From positions 496,001-560,000 of the forward strand of contig NZ_CP108093.1 in the NCBI RefSeq assembly GCF_036188265.1: a stretch of 64,000 bases of DNA, in the 5' to 3' direction. Source of the DNA: Streptomyces sp. NBC_00247. Lineage in GTDB: Bacteria > Actinomycetota > Actinomycetes > Streptomycetales > Streptomycetaceae. A program made the position numbers and the translations under genes. Every line of letters starts with the position of its first letter. Position 1 is the first letter of the stretch. Positions 42,457-51,249 of the stretch are shown here, one piece after another. The notes under the pieces are model-generated. The model ran no database searches. It saw only the letters and a list, made by a program, of their open reading frames with translations, and was not told where the DNA came from.

Positions 42457-43383
42457 ATGGAATTGCGTCAGCTGGAGCACTTCGTCACCGTCGCGGAGGA
42501 GCAGCACTTCACCCGGGCCGCCGAGCGCCTCGCCGTGTCCCAGTCGGGTCTGTCGGCGTCCGTGCGGGCGCTGGAGCAGGAGCTGCGGACGCCGTTGTTC
42601 AGCCGGACGACCCGGTCGGTGCGGCTCACGGAGGCGGGACGGGCGCTGCTGGTGGAGGCGGTGCGGACGCTCGCCGGGGCCCGTGCGGCGCGGGACGCGG
42701 TGGACGCCGTGCGAGGGCTGCTGCGCGGCACACTGACGGTGGGGGTCGAGCAGTGCGTGGCGGGGGTCAGCCCGGCCCGGCTGCTGGCGGCGTTCCACCG
42801 GGAGCACCCGCACATGGAGATCCGGCTCCGCCAGGAGGGCACGATGAGCCTGCTGGACGGGGTGGCGGACGGGCGGCTCGACCTGGCGTTCGCGGCGACG
42901 GTGTCCCCGCTGGAGTGGCGCGGGGAACTGATCCCCCTGGCGACGGAGGAGATGGTGGTGCTGTGCGCCGCCGGGCACAGGTTCGCCGGGCTGCCCGGGG
43001 TCGAGTGGGGGGCGCTGCCCGAGGAGTCGTTCATCGACTTCCACCCGGACTGGGGCCCCCGGCGGGCCGCCGACGCGGCTTTCGCCTCGGCGGGGGTGCG
43101 CCGGACGGTGGCCCTGGAGGTGAACGACGTGCACAGCCTGCTGGAACTGGTCCAGGAGGGACTGGGCATCGCGGTGGTCCCGCGCCACTTCGCGCGCAAG
43201 CCGGAGGCGGCCCGGCTGGTGGCCCTGGACCTCGTGGCGCCGGAGGCGTCCGGCCCGGGGGCGGGGCCGCGGCCGGCGCGGTACGAGAGCGTGGTGGTGC
43301 TTCCGCCGCAGCGGGCGACGAGCCCGGGAGCGCGGGCCCTGGTGTCCCTGGTGACGTCGGCGCGGGAGCGGGACGAGGAGTAG
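42457..43383 (+). CDS. LysR-family transcriptional regulator
   Basis: 308 residues. The N-terminal winged helix is MELRQLEHFVTVAEEQHFTR, followed by AAERLAVSQSGLSASVRALE and PLFSRTTRSVRLTEAGRALL. The effector-binding domain (about 90-300) contains GTLTVGVEQCVAGVSPARLL and LLELVQEGLGIAVVPRHFAR. It very likely controls the divergent aldo/keto reductase gene and itself, as LysR regulators usually do. The ATG lies directly after an inverted repeat with no ribosome site. The inducer is unknown. A strong hairpin follows the stop. Confidence 0.93.
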   Translation: MELRQLEHFVTVAEEQHFTRAAERLAVSQSGLSASVRALEQELRTPLFSRTTRSVRLTEAGRALLVEAVRTLAGARAARDAVDAVRGLLRGTLTVGVEQCVAGVSPARLLAAFHREHPHMEIRLRQEGTMSLLDGVADGRLDLAFAATVSPLEWRGELIPLATEEMVVLCAAGHRFAGLPGVEWGALPEESFIDFHPDWGPRRAADAAFASAGVRRTVALEVNDVHSLLELVQEGLGIAVVPRHFARKPEAARLVALDLVAPEASGPGAGPRPARYESVVVLPPQRATSPGARALVSLVTSARERDEE

Positions 43384-43422
43384 GCGGCGTCGGCCGACGC
43401 GCCTGAAGCCATGAGCTGTCCC

Positions 43423-43471
43423 TGGTCCCCGGTGGGTGCGCGACGACGACTGCGGCGCCCACCGGGGACCA
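43423..43471 (+). terminator. hairpin terminator after lysR gene
   Basis: Perfect 14-bp arms TGGTCCCCGGTGGG / CCCACCGGGGACCA around a 21-nt loop, 40 bp after the LysR stop codon. It insulates the two-gene DUF6232 unit downstream. Confidence 0.7.
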
Positions 43472-43633
43472 CGGGGCGGCCCTGCGGCCACGATTTGCTG
43501 GATTTCGACCAACCCGGCAGCTCCGCATGAGATGTGACGGTCAATCAGGGAGGCTGGAAGGTGACTTGTGACGCGGCTCGGGCGGGTGCTTAATGAGTCT
43601 TCGCGTGAACACGGGTCAACTCCGAGGAGATGC

Positions 43634-44320
43634 ATGGAAGCGAACGGGCCTCCGCCGCCACCGTCACGACCACCCACCACGGCGGGCGCACCCGCGTCGC
43701 CGCAGCCCGCCCGCCCTCGCGCCTCCTCGCCCCCTCCACCGATGGCGCCACCCGTGCGTGCGCAGTCTCCTGGTTCACCGGCGCTCGATCTGCGCGTCAC
43801 GAAGAGGCTGCTGTGGGTGGGGGGAGCCGCGTACCCGCTCCAGAACGTCGCCCGCGTCTACACGTTCGTGCTCCACCCGAAGCGCAAGGAGGCGGTCCTC
43901 CTCTTCCTCAAGCGCACGGCGCTGACCGTCGTGGTGGCGGTGGCCCTCACGCTGTTCGGCACCATCGCCACGTTTCTCGCGCGGGACGACGAGAGCTTCG
44001 GCGGGGTCATGGGGTTCATCTGGTTCGTCACCGTGGGCGGCTTGGTCTACTACCTGGTGGACATGCTGGCCGTGCTGACGGCGTCCTCGCACTACGTGCT
44101 GGCCGTCGAATCCAATGGCCGGTCGACGGCCTTGGTCACGGGCCACCCCGGCCACCTCGACCAGCTCGTTCATCAGATCGCGCATGCCATCGAGCACCCG
44201 GACACCGAACTGAACGTCCGCGTCGAGCGGCTGAGCATCAGCAACCCCAGCAACTACTACTTCGGCGACACGGTGAACATGTACGGCGGCACCGGCAACA
44301 CGGGGATGGCATCGGGATGA
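43634..44320 (+). CDS. DUF6232-type two-TM membrane protein with C-terminal Gly/Asn-rich motif
   Basis: 228 residues. Layout: Pro-rich disordered N-terminus (about 5-48) and a DUF6232-like segment VTKRLLWVGGAAYPLQNVAR. Two transmembrane helices follow, near 95-115 (TALTVVVAVALTLFGTIATF) and 125-148 (GFIWFVTVGGLVYYLVDMLA). Next is a soluble segment ending VRVERLSISNP. The last 22 residues carry NYYFGDTVNMYGGTGNTGM (207-225). The same motif opens the next protein. The ATG has CCGAGGAG just upstream; a GTG 22 codons earlier is less likely. Stop overlaps the next ATG (ATGA), so both are made together. Function unknown; the motif pair suggests partner recognition, possibly amyloid-like signalling at the membrane. 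Confidence 0.8.
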   Translation: MEANGPPPPPSRPPTTAGAPASPQPARPRASSPPPPMAPPVRAQSPGSPALDLRVTKRLLWVGGAAYPLQNVARVYTFVLHPKRKEAVLLFLKRTALTVVVAVALTLFGTIATFLARDDESFGGVMGFIWFVTVGGLVYYLVDMLAVLTASSHYVLAVESNGRSTALVTGHPGHLDQLVHQIAHAIEHPDTELNVRVERLSISNPSNYYFGDTVNMYGGTGNTGMASG

Positions 44321-44670
44321 GCGGAGACAGTTACAACTTCGGCAACGTGGTCAACATGCACGGTGGCTCTCACAACACCGGCATGGTCAACCACGCGCCC
44401 GCTCCGGACCCGCAGCCCGTCGATCCGGCGCTGCAGGAAGCGATCCACGAGCTGATCGAGCTGCTGCGGGACCTGCGGACACACGTGGCACCGGCGACCG
44501 CCCAGCGCATCGACGCCTCGCTCCCGGCCGTCTCAGCGGTTCCCGCCGCGACACCTGCGGAACGGCGGAGCACGCTGGAGGCCGTCGCCAAAATCGCCGC
44601 GACCGTGGGCGCGATCGGCGACCCCGTCATCAGCACCGTTCGCTCGCTGATGGAGCTGGTCGGGATCTGA
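44317..44670 (+). CDS. small helical protein with N-terminal copy of the partner motif
   Basis: 117 residues. Positions 5-23 read SYNFGNVVNMHGGSHNTGM, matching the end of the upstream protein at 12 of 19 positions. Then comes an Ala/Pro linker, a helix QEAIHELIELLRDLRTHVAP, a second linker and a C-terminal helical hairpin ending AIGDPVISTVRSLMELVGI. The C-terminal half resembles DUF5955-like streptomycete proteins as I recall them, at low confidence. No catalytic motif is visible and no signal peptide. The ATG overlaps the stop of the membrane-protein gene. The role is unknown; the shared motif suggests it binds or is templated by its partner. Confidence 0.75.
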   Translation: MSGDSYNFGNVVNMHGGSHNTGMVNHAPAPDPQPVDPALQEAIHELIELLRDLRTHVAPATAQRIDASLPAVSAVPAATPAERRSTLEAVAKIAATVGAIGDPVISTVRSLMELVGI

Positions 44671-44748
44671 GGGCCCGCACCGAGCGGGGCGCCGGGTCCG
44701 GGCCCTCGGGCGGGCGCCGAACGGCTCCGGGCCCCGCCTCGCGGTCCG

Positions 44749-47292
44749 TCAGTCCTCGTGTCCGAGCTGGAGGTCGCGTTCGGTACGGCCGCCGCCGGCG
44801 ACCTGGAGCACGGTGGCCACCGGCGGGTAGCCTGCCGCGATCACGGTGTACTCGCCGGTCGAGAGGTCCACGAAGCGGAACGCGCCGTCCGGGCCGGTGG
44901 TGAGGGTGTCGACGACGTTGCCCGCCGCGTCGAGCAGGGTGACCCGGGCGTCCTCGACGAGCCTGCCGCCCGAGGCGCGTACGACTCCGCGCAGCACCGC
45001 GCCGCCGGCCAGTTCGATGTCCTGGCGGGTCTCACGGGCGGCCTGCACGCTGACCGGGAGCGCGGCGGGCCGGAAGGCGGCGGCGCTGGCGGCGAGGGTG
45101 TACTCGCCCGCGACCAGTTCCCCGATGACGTAACCGCCCTCGTGGCCGGTCCGGGTGGCGGCGACCACCTCGCCGCGCACGTCGGTGAGGGTGACGGTCG
45201 CCTCGCGGACCGGCGCGCCGTCCGGGGTGAGGACCCGGCCGGCGAGGCGGCCCGCGCCGCCGAGCACGATGTCGAGCTGGACGGGCCGCTCGCCGACGGT
45301 GACGCTGACGGCCTGCGGCTGGTGCCCTCCCGCCGCGGCGATCAGGACGTAACTGCCGGAGCCGGGCACGCTCAGCGCGTACCGCCCGTCTCCGTCGCTG
45401 GCGCCCCGGCCCACCTGGTGCCCCTGGGCGTCGATGAGGGTGAGAGCCGCCCGGGGCACCGTGGTCCCGTCCTGGTGCTGGACGCGGCCGCGTACCGGCA
45501 CCCCGGCGACATGGGCGATCACGACGGGCGCGGCGGCGGGGACGGGCACCGGCACGGCTACGGCGTCGGGGTCGGTCCCGGAAGCGGTACGGGCGGCGGG
45601 GATCTCGGTGGGCTCGGCGGCTGCTTCGGGGCTGTGGTGGGACACCAGCGGTTTCTCCTTGAGGAAGAAGGCGAGGGCGAGACCGGTCAGCAGGACCGGT
45701 ACCAGGTAGAGGAAGATCCGCGGCATCGCGTCGACGTACGCCTGGATGTACGCGTCGCGCAGCGCCGGGTCCAGCGAGCGGATCAGCTGCGGGGTGACGG
45801 ACGTCGCGTCGGGCAGCCCGGCACCGGTGGGCAGGCGGACGGCGAGGGCGTCCGCGAGGCGTCCGGCGAACAGCGTCCCGAAGATCGCCGCTCCGACGCT
45901 GCCGCCGATCTGCCGGAAGTAGTTGTTGGCGCTGGTGGCGGTGCCCAGGTCGGCGGGACGCACGGAGTTCTGCACCGCGAGCACCAGCACCGGCATGACG
46001 AGCCCGATCCCGATGCCGAGGACGGCCTGGGCGAGGCTGTACTCCAGCCGGGAGGTGCCCAGCTCCAGCCGGGAGAGCAGCCACATGCCGACGGCCGAGA
46101 GCGCGCTGCCGACGATGGGGTGGACGCGGTAGCGGCCGGAGCGGGAGATCATCTGCCCGGAGAGGATGGAGGCGCCGACGATGCCGCCCATCATCGGGAG
46201 CATGAGCAGCCCCGACTCGGTGGCGCTCACACCGTCGACCATCTGGAGGTAGGTCGGCAGATAGCTCGCCGCGCCGAACAGCGCCACACCGATGACGGCA
46301 CCGACCAGTCCGCTGACGTTGAAGACGGAGTCGCGGAAGAGCCGCAAGGGAATGATCGGTTCTGCGGCACGGGCCTCGACGGCGACGAAGAGCACCGCGG
46401 CGACGACCGCTCCGGCGGCGAGGGCCACGATGGTCGGCGATCCCCAGGCGTATTCGGTACCGCCCCAGCTGGTCAGCAGCACCAGGCAGGTGGAGGCGAC
46501 GGCGAGCAGCGCGGCACCGGGCACGTCGAGTTTCGGGCGGACCCCGGGCCGGGGCAGTTTCAGCACCACGGCGATGACCGCGAGGGTCGCCAGCCCGAAC
46601 GGCACGTTGATGTAGAAGCACCAGCGCCAGGTGACGTGGTCGGTGAAGAAGCCGCCGAGCAGCGGTCCCGCCACGGAGGCGAGTCCGAAGACACCGCCGA
46701 TGAGCCCCATGTACCGGCCCCGCTGCCGGGGCGGGACGATGTCCGCGATGATCGCCTGGACGCCGATCATCAGTCCGCCGCCGCCGATGCCCTGGAGGGC
46801 GCGGAAGGCGATCAGCTGGTCCATGGTGCGCGACCAGCCGGCGAGGGCGGAGCCGACGACGAAAACGACGATGGCGAACTGGAAGACGCCCTTGCGTCCG
46901 AAGAGGTCACCGAGTTTGCCGTAGAGCGGCAGCACGATCGTGGACGCCAGGAGATAGGCGGTGACCGCCCAGGACATCTTGTCGAGTCCGTGCAGTTCGC
47001 CGACGATCTTCGGCAGCGCGGTGGCGACGATCATCTGGTCGAGGGCCGCGAGCAGCATGGTGAGCATCAGCCCGATGAAGACCGTCCGGACCTGACGGGC
47101 GTCCACCTCGCCGTCCCGCGCCGACGGGCCGGGTGCGGCGTCCTTCGCGCGGGCGGAGGGCTGCCCGGCCTGTACGGGCAGTTCCTCGGTCGGGGCGTCG
47201 TCCGGCGGGAGTACGGACGGGTGCCCGGCTCCGTCCTCCCGGTCCCCCGACCCGTCCGGTCCGCCCTCGACCAGCGTGCTGCCACCCACCAC
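44749..47292 (-). CDS. MFS (DHA2/EmrB-QacA) exporter fused to three carboxypeptidase-regulatory-like domains
   Basis: 847 residues. After a Pro/Asp-rich cytosolic leader, a 14-TM drug:H+ antiporter domain (about 65-570) shows motif [21 protein letters not shown] and [40 protein letters not shown] is motif C. The final 250 residues are three repeats of about 83 residues, each a CarboxypepD_reg-like/SpaA-type beta-sandwich (for example [20 protein letters not shown] and [20 protein letters not shown]). The exporter probably expels drugs or a metabolite. The beta-sandwich tail is unusual and may be a protein-interaction stalk. GTG chosen with GAGGGGAG upstream. Substrate unknown. Confidence 0.9.
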   Translation of the reverse strand: MVGGSTLVEGGPDGSGDREDGAGHPSVLPPDDAPTEELPVQAGQPSARAKDAAPGPSARDGEVDARQVRTVFIGLMLTMLLAALDQMIVATALPKIVGELHGLDKMSWAVTAYLLASTIVLPLYGKLGDLFGRKGVFQFAIVVFVVGSALAGWSRTMDQLIAFRALQGIGGGGLMIGVQAIIADIVPPRQRGRYMGLIGGVFGLASVAGPLLGGFFTDHVTWRWCFYINVPFGLATLAVIAVVLKLPRPGVRPKLDVPGAALLAVASTCLVLLTSWGGTEYAWGSPTIVALAAGAVVAAVLFVAVEARAAEPIIPLRLFRDSVFNVSGLVGAVIGVALFGAASYLPTYLQMVDGVSATESGLLMLPMMGGIVGASILSGQMISRSGRYRVHPIVGSALSAVGMWLLSRLELGTSRLEYSLAQAVLGIGIGLVMPVLVLAVQNSVRPADLGTATSANNYFRQIGGSVGAAIFGTLFAGRLADALAVRLPTGAGLPDATSVTPQLIRSLDPALRDAYIQAYVDAMPRIFLYLVPVLLTGLALAFFLKEKPLVSHHSPEAAAEPTEIPAARTASGTDPDAVAVPVPVPAAAPVVIAHVAGVPVRGRVQHQDGTTVPRAALTLIDAQGHQVGRGASDGDGRYALSVPGSGSYVLIAAAGGHQPQAVSVTVGERPVQLDIVLGGAGRLAGRVLTPDGAPVREATVTLTDVRGEVVAATRTGHEGGYVIGELVAGEYTLAASAAAFRPAALPVSVQAARETRQDIELAGGAVLRGVVRASGGRLVEDARVTLLDAAGNVVDTLTTGPDGAFRFVDLSTGEYTVIAAGYPPVATVLQVAGGGRTERDLQLGHED

Positions 47293-47508
47293 GGAACGCT
47301 CCCCTCGTCGCACTGCGCCGCACATTTCTCGCATCGGGCGGCAAGGCGGGGCAAACGACTTCGGAGGGCCCGGACGGCGTGCGCGAAGGCAAATGCCCCG
47401 GTGAGAGCGGCGTGGGGCGCACAACAGGTTGCCCTGGAAAACCACTCGTTACGGTGAGGCGCCCGAGCCCCCGGGTGGCGGGCGGTGCGCGGGGGAACGG
47501 GACCGGCG

Positions 47509-47536
47509 CGGACGGTGGCGGTGGGCCCACCGTCCG
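47509..47536 (-). terminator. hairpin after SRPBCC gene
   Basis: 10-bp perfect stem CGGACGGTGG / CCACCGTCCG with an 8-nt loop, just beyond the minus-strand stop of the SRPBCC gene and before the MFS gene on the same strand. Confidence 0.55.
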
Positions 47537-47546
47537 GCGACGGGAC

Positions 47547-47999
47547 CTACTTCCCGGTCTTCTCGACCTCGGCGGCGAGGTTCTGGAGCAGCTCGTCGTA
47601 GATGCGGGCGAGTCCCTTGGGGGCGAAGGTCCGCTCGAAGAAGCCTCCGATGCCGCCCGCACCGTTCCAGACGGTGGAGACGACCGCCTTGGAGCGGCCC
47701 TCTCCGGCGGGGGTGACGGTCCAGGTGGTGACCATGGAGGAGTTGCGGTCCTTCTCGACCAGCTGACCGTCGGTCGGCTCGGTCACCTCCAGGAGGCAGT
47801 CGCGCACCCGCTTGGACGTGGCCTGGAGCTTCCAGTGGACGAGGGTGCCTTCACCGTCGCCGCCTTCGCGGACCTCGTACTCGCTGAAGTGTCCGGGCAG
47901 CACCTTGCCCCGGACCTCCTTGTAGTCGGCCAGCGCGTCGAACACCGTCTCCGCTTCCGCCGCGATGGTCCGCTCCGTCGTGGCTTCGACCTGCGCCAT
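47547..47999 (-). CDS. SRPBCC-family (polyketide cyclase/START-like) protein
   Basis: 150-residue single-domain ligand-binding protein of the Bet v1/START fold. The start MAQVEATTERTIAAEAETVF and DALADYKEVRGKVLPGHFSE form strand one and helix. A beta-sheet with WKLQATSKRVRDCLLEVTEP and SMVTTWTVTPAG follows. The long C-terminal helix is GLARIYDELLQNLAAEVEKT. Such proteins bind hydrophobic small molecules; activity is unknown. Start has GGAGGAA upstream. A single gene, with the radical SAM gene divergent. Confidence 0.88.
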   Translation of the reverse strand: MAQVEATTERTIAAEAETVFDALADYKEVRGKVLPGHFSEYEVREGGDGEGTLVHWKLQATSKRVRDCLLEVTEPTDGQLVEKDRNSSMVTTWTVTPAGEGRSKAVVSTVWNGAGGIGGFFERTFAPKGLARIYDELLQNLAAEVEKTGK

Positions 48000-48173
48000 G
48001 GCTGTTCCTCCAGCACTCGGTTGATGGGGGGCGGGATGAGCCAACCACCCCGGGAGGGTCCGCTCAAAATCGGGCCGGTGAACCTCCGGCCAGACCCTCC
48101 CCTCCATAGCCGGCCACGACCTGGCCGGAAGTCCTGCGGTAGCTCGTCAGAAGGACACTCCGCACGATCAAGG

Positions 48174-48191
48174 GAACATATGTTCTATTGT
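48174..48191 (+). promoter_or_regulatory. LexA (SOS) box upstream of radical SAM gene
   Basis: GAACATATGTTC (48174-48185) is a perfect 12-bp palindrome matching the Gram-positive/actinomycete SOS box core GAAC-N4-GTTC. TATTGT (48186-48191) immediately downstream can serve as the -10. LexA bound there would cover the promoter, so the gene should be DNA-damage inducible. The box is seen; regulation is inference. Confidence 0.75.
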
Positions 48192-48218
48192 CGGAATCGA
48201 GCCACCGAGGAGGTGCCG

Positions 48219-49358
48219 ATGCGCTGGGACCACCTGGTCGAGAACCCCGAGAACCCCGAGAACCCCAAGAGACCCGCGACCCCCGAGAACACCGCGACCC
48301 CCGAGAGCACCGCCGACGACGGGACCGCCCCGAGCAGCCGCGCCGCCGACGGCGCGCTCTTCGCCGCGGACGCGGTGACCAGGCGTGTCTTCGACACACC
48401 TGAGTTCCGCGGCATGACTTTCTACGAGATCCGCGCCCGCTCGCTCGTGAACCGGGTGCCCGGAGCGTCCCGGATGCCGTTCGAATGGACGCTCAACCCG
48501 TACAGAGGGTGCGGTCACGCGTGCGTCTACTGCTTCGCGCGCAAGACGCACAGTTATCTGGACCTGGACACCGGGGCCGGTTTCGATTCGCAGATCGTGG
48601 TCAAGGTCAACGCGGTGGAGCTGCTCCGGCGTGAACTCGCCTCCCCGCGCTGGCGCGGGGAGCATCTCGCGATGGGCACCAACGTCGACTGCTACCAGCG
48701 CGCGGAAGGCCGCTACCGGCTCATGCCGGGGATCATCGGGGCCCTTCGTGACCGCGCGAACCCGTTCTCGATCCTGACCAAGGGCACGCTGATCCTGCGC
48801 GATCTGGAGCTGCTCCGGCAGGCCGCCGCGGTGACCGAGGTGTCCGTCTCCGTCTCGGTGGGGTTCACCGACCGCGAGCTGTGGCGCACCGTCGAACCCG
48901 GTACCCCCGCCCCCGGACGCCGGCTGGCCGCCGTACGCACCCTGACCGACGCGGGCATCGGGTGCGCGGTCCTGATGGCCCCGGTGATCCCGTTCCTCGG
49001 CGACCGCCCGGACCAGCTGCGGGCCACGGTCCGGGCGATCGCGGAAGCCGGGGCCACCTCCGTCACCCCGCTCGTGCTGCATCTGCGGCCGGGCGCCCGC
49101 GAGTGGTACATGGCGTGGCTGGGCCGCCACCACCCGCACCTCGTCGCCCGGTACGAGCGGATGTACGCGGGCGGGTCGTACGCCCCGACCTGGTACCAGC
49201 GGCGGATCACGCGTCAGGTGCACGAGATCGCCGCCGAGTTCGGCATCGGCCCGTCCGGCCGGGGCGCCGCCCGGCGGATCGGCACGTCCGGCCCGCCGGA
49301 GGGCGGTGCGTCCGGTCAGGACAAGGCGCCGGGGCCCACCCAGCTCACCCTTCTCTGA
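48219..49358 (+). CDS. radical SAM protein, Rv2578c family (SplB-related)
   Basis: 379-residue 4Fe-4S radical SAM enzyme. The cluster motif is C98, C102, C105 in YRGCGHACVYCFARKTH. It is followed by EHLAMGTNVDCYQRAEGRYR and the GTLILRDLELLRQAAA barrel helices. Family members resemble the spore-photoproduct-lyase group but lack proven activity. The N-terminal leader is low complexity (ENPENPENP repeats) followed by FRGMTFYEIRARSLVNRVPG. ATG with GAGGAGGTG upstream. A LexA box just before it suggests a role in DNA damage response, possibly repair of modified nucleic acid. It stands divergent from the SRPBCC gene. Confidence 0.9.
   Translation: MRWDHLVENPENPENPKRPATPENTATPESTADDGTAPSSRAADGALFAADAVTRRVFDTPEFRGMTFYEIRARSLVNRVPGASRMPFEWTLNPYRGCGHACVYCFARKTHSYLDLDTGAGFDSQIVVKVNAVELLRRELASPRWRGEHLAMGTNVDCYQRAEGRYRLMPGIIGALRDRANPFSILTKGTLILRDLELLRQAAAVTEVSVSVSVGFTDRELWRTVEPGTPAPGRRLAAVRTLTDAGIGCAVLMAPVIPFLGDRPDQLRATVRAIAEAGATSVTPLVLHLRPGAREWYMAWLGRHHPHLVARYERMYAGGSYAPTWYQRRITRQVHEIAAEFGIGPSGRGAARRIGTSGPPEGGASGQDKAPGPTQLTLL
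48240..48266 (+). repeat. 9-bp tandem repeat (x3) in coding region
   Basis: GAGAACCCC occurs three times in tandem, encoding Glu-Asn-Pro repeats in the disordered N-terminus of the radical SAM protein. An imperfect 18-bp repeat (GCGACCCCCGAGA...) follows at about 48276-48311. Copy number is likely variable among strains. Confidence 0.85.
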
Positions 49359-49606
49359 GCCGGGCTCACGGGGCGGCGGCTCCCCCGGGGGCTCCCGCGC
49401 ACCGGGCGGTTCGACGCCGGTACGACGCCGACCGGCCGCCCGTACGGGTCAACTCCGGCCCGATCGCGTCGGGCCCGGGGTGAACGCGGGGAGCATCCGG
49501 CCGAGGCTGCGCCTCCGCAGCCGCGAACCCCAGTGCCGCGACCGGCGATGTCTGCCCCCGACGGGGCGAAGCCTGCCGGGAGCGGCACCGGCCCCCGGGA
49601 GCCCGT

Positions 49607-51203
49607 ATGACGAACCGTGCAGGAATCCTGGTCGCCGCGAGTGCGGTGGTCGCCGGTCTGGTGACCGGCGTGCCCGCTCCGGCGACCGCCGACACCGGCG
49701 CCGCGCCCGCGCCCCTGAAGTGGACCTCGTGCGCGACGGACGCCCGGCCGACGCTCCAGTGCGCCGCCGTCCGGGCGCCGCTCGACCACGCCCACCCCGA
49801 CGGCCGCCGGGTCACGCTCGCGCTCACCCGCGTCCCGCACACCGCGAAGACCTTCCAGGGGCCGCTTCTGGTCAACCCCGGCGGCCCCGGTGGCAGCGGA
49901 CTGAATCTGGCCGGATTCGTGTCCACCGCCCTGCCCGCCGAGGTCGCCGCCCAGTACGACGTGATCGGCTTCGACCCGCCGCGGCGTCGGAAAGAGCACC
50001 CCGGAACTCGACTGCGTGCCGGGCTACTTCAACCCGGTGCGCCCCGGTTCGGTGCCCGCCTCCCTCACCGCCGAGCGGGCGCTCCGCGACCGGGCCGCCT
50101 CGTTCGCCGAGGCGTGCGGAAGCAAGTACGGCGACCTGCTGCCGTACATGGACACCGTGAGCACGGCCCAGGATCTCGACGTGATCCGCGAAGCCCTCGG
50201 CGCCCGGCGGATCAACTACTTCGGCTACTCCTACGGCACCTACCTCGGCGCGGTCTACGCCCAGCTCCACCCGGACCGGGTGCGGCGGTTCGTGCTCGAC
50301 TCCGTCGTGGAACCCGAGGGCGTCTGGTACGAGGACAACATCGCCCAGGACTACGCGTTCGACGCCCGCCACAAGGCCTTCGCCGCCTGGGTGGCGAAGA
50401 ACGACGCGACGTACCGCCTCGGTGCGGACCCCGACGCCGTCGAGGCGGCCTGGTACCGGATGCGGGCGGCGGTCGCCGAGAAGCCGGCCGGCGGCAAGGT
50501 CGGGCCCGGGGAGCTGGAGGACACCTTCCTGCCCGGTGGCTACTACAACGGCTACTGGCCCCACCTCGCCGAGGCGTTCGCGTCGTACGTGAACGACGCC
50601 GACGAGAAGGGGCTCCTCGCCGCGTACGAACGGTTCGGCGAGGCCGGCGACGACAGCAACGGCTACTCCGTCTACACGGCGGTCCAGTGCCGCGACGCCG
50701 CCTGGCCCCGGGACTGGACCGCCTGGCGCACCGACGCGCGGGCGGTGGACGCGAAGGCGCCCTTCATCGCCTGGAACAACACCTGGTACAACGCGCCGTG
50801 CGCGAGCTGGCCGGTGGAGCCGCTCGGACCGGTCCGGATCGCGAACGAAGCGGTGCCGCCGGTGCTGCTCTTCCAGGCGACCGAGGACGCGGCCACCCCG
50901 TACGAGGGCGGGCTGAGCATGCACCGCAAGCTCAAGGGCTCCCGGCTGGTCGTGGAGCAGGGCGGCGGGAACCACGGCATCACCCTGAGCGGCAACACCT
51001 GCCTGGACGGCTACCTGTCGGGGTACCTCGCGACCGGCGCGCTGCCGGCCGCGACCGACGGGGAGCACCCGGACGCGGTCTGCGCGGCACGCCCGGACCC
51101 GAAGCCGCTGCCCGCCGAGAAGGCGTTGCGCGCCACCGACAGCGGGACCACCTCGGGCAACGGCGGCGGAACCCTGCACGGGCTGCTCGGCTTCCGGGGC
51201 TGA
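49607..51203 (+). pseudogene. secreted tripeptidyl aminopeptidase-like alpha/beta hydrolase, frameshifted
   Basis: Reads as one gene of about 530 residues broken by a one-base insertion near 49976-49985. There the expected GFDPRGVGKSTPELDC is spread over two frames: the upstream frame reads DVIGFDPP and then leaves coding sense, while the downstream frame picks up with the PELDC region. Upstream are a signal peptide (MTNRAGILVAASAVVAGLVT) and the oxyanion region LLVNPGGPGGSG. Downstream are the catalytic serine in YFGYSYGTYLGAVYAQLHPD, aspartate in LLFQATEDAATPYEG and histidine in GGGNHGITLSGN. This is the SlpD/SlpE-type mycelium-associated tripeptidyl aminopeptidase family. The rest is intact, so a recent mutation or a sequencing error is likely; without correction no active enzyme is made. 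Confidence 0.85.
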
Positions 51204-51249
51204 CCCGCGCGCGGGCCCGGCCGGATCCCCGGGCGGGGCGTACCCCAGG

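Noticed and set aside
43568..43633. GTG at 43568 as start of the DUF6232 gene
   Set aside because: The extra 22 residues have no family match, while the ATG at 43634 has a better ribosome site (CCGAGGAG).
48240..48311. CRISPR-like or intergenic repeat array
   Set aside because: The repeats are 9-18 bp, lie inside the radical SAM coding frame and encode Glu-Asn-Pro/Thr repeats; there are no spacers.
50016..51203. A separate gene starting at 50016
   Set aside because: The upstream frame provides the signal peptide and oxyanion region of the same family. The junction is a single-base frameshift, so these are two halves of one gene.
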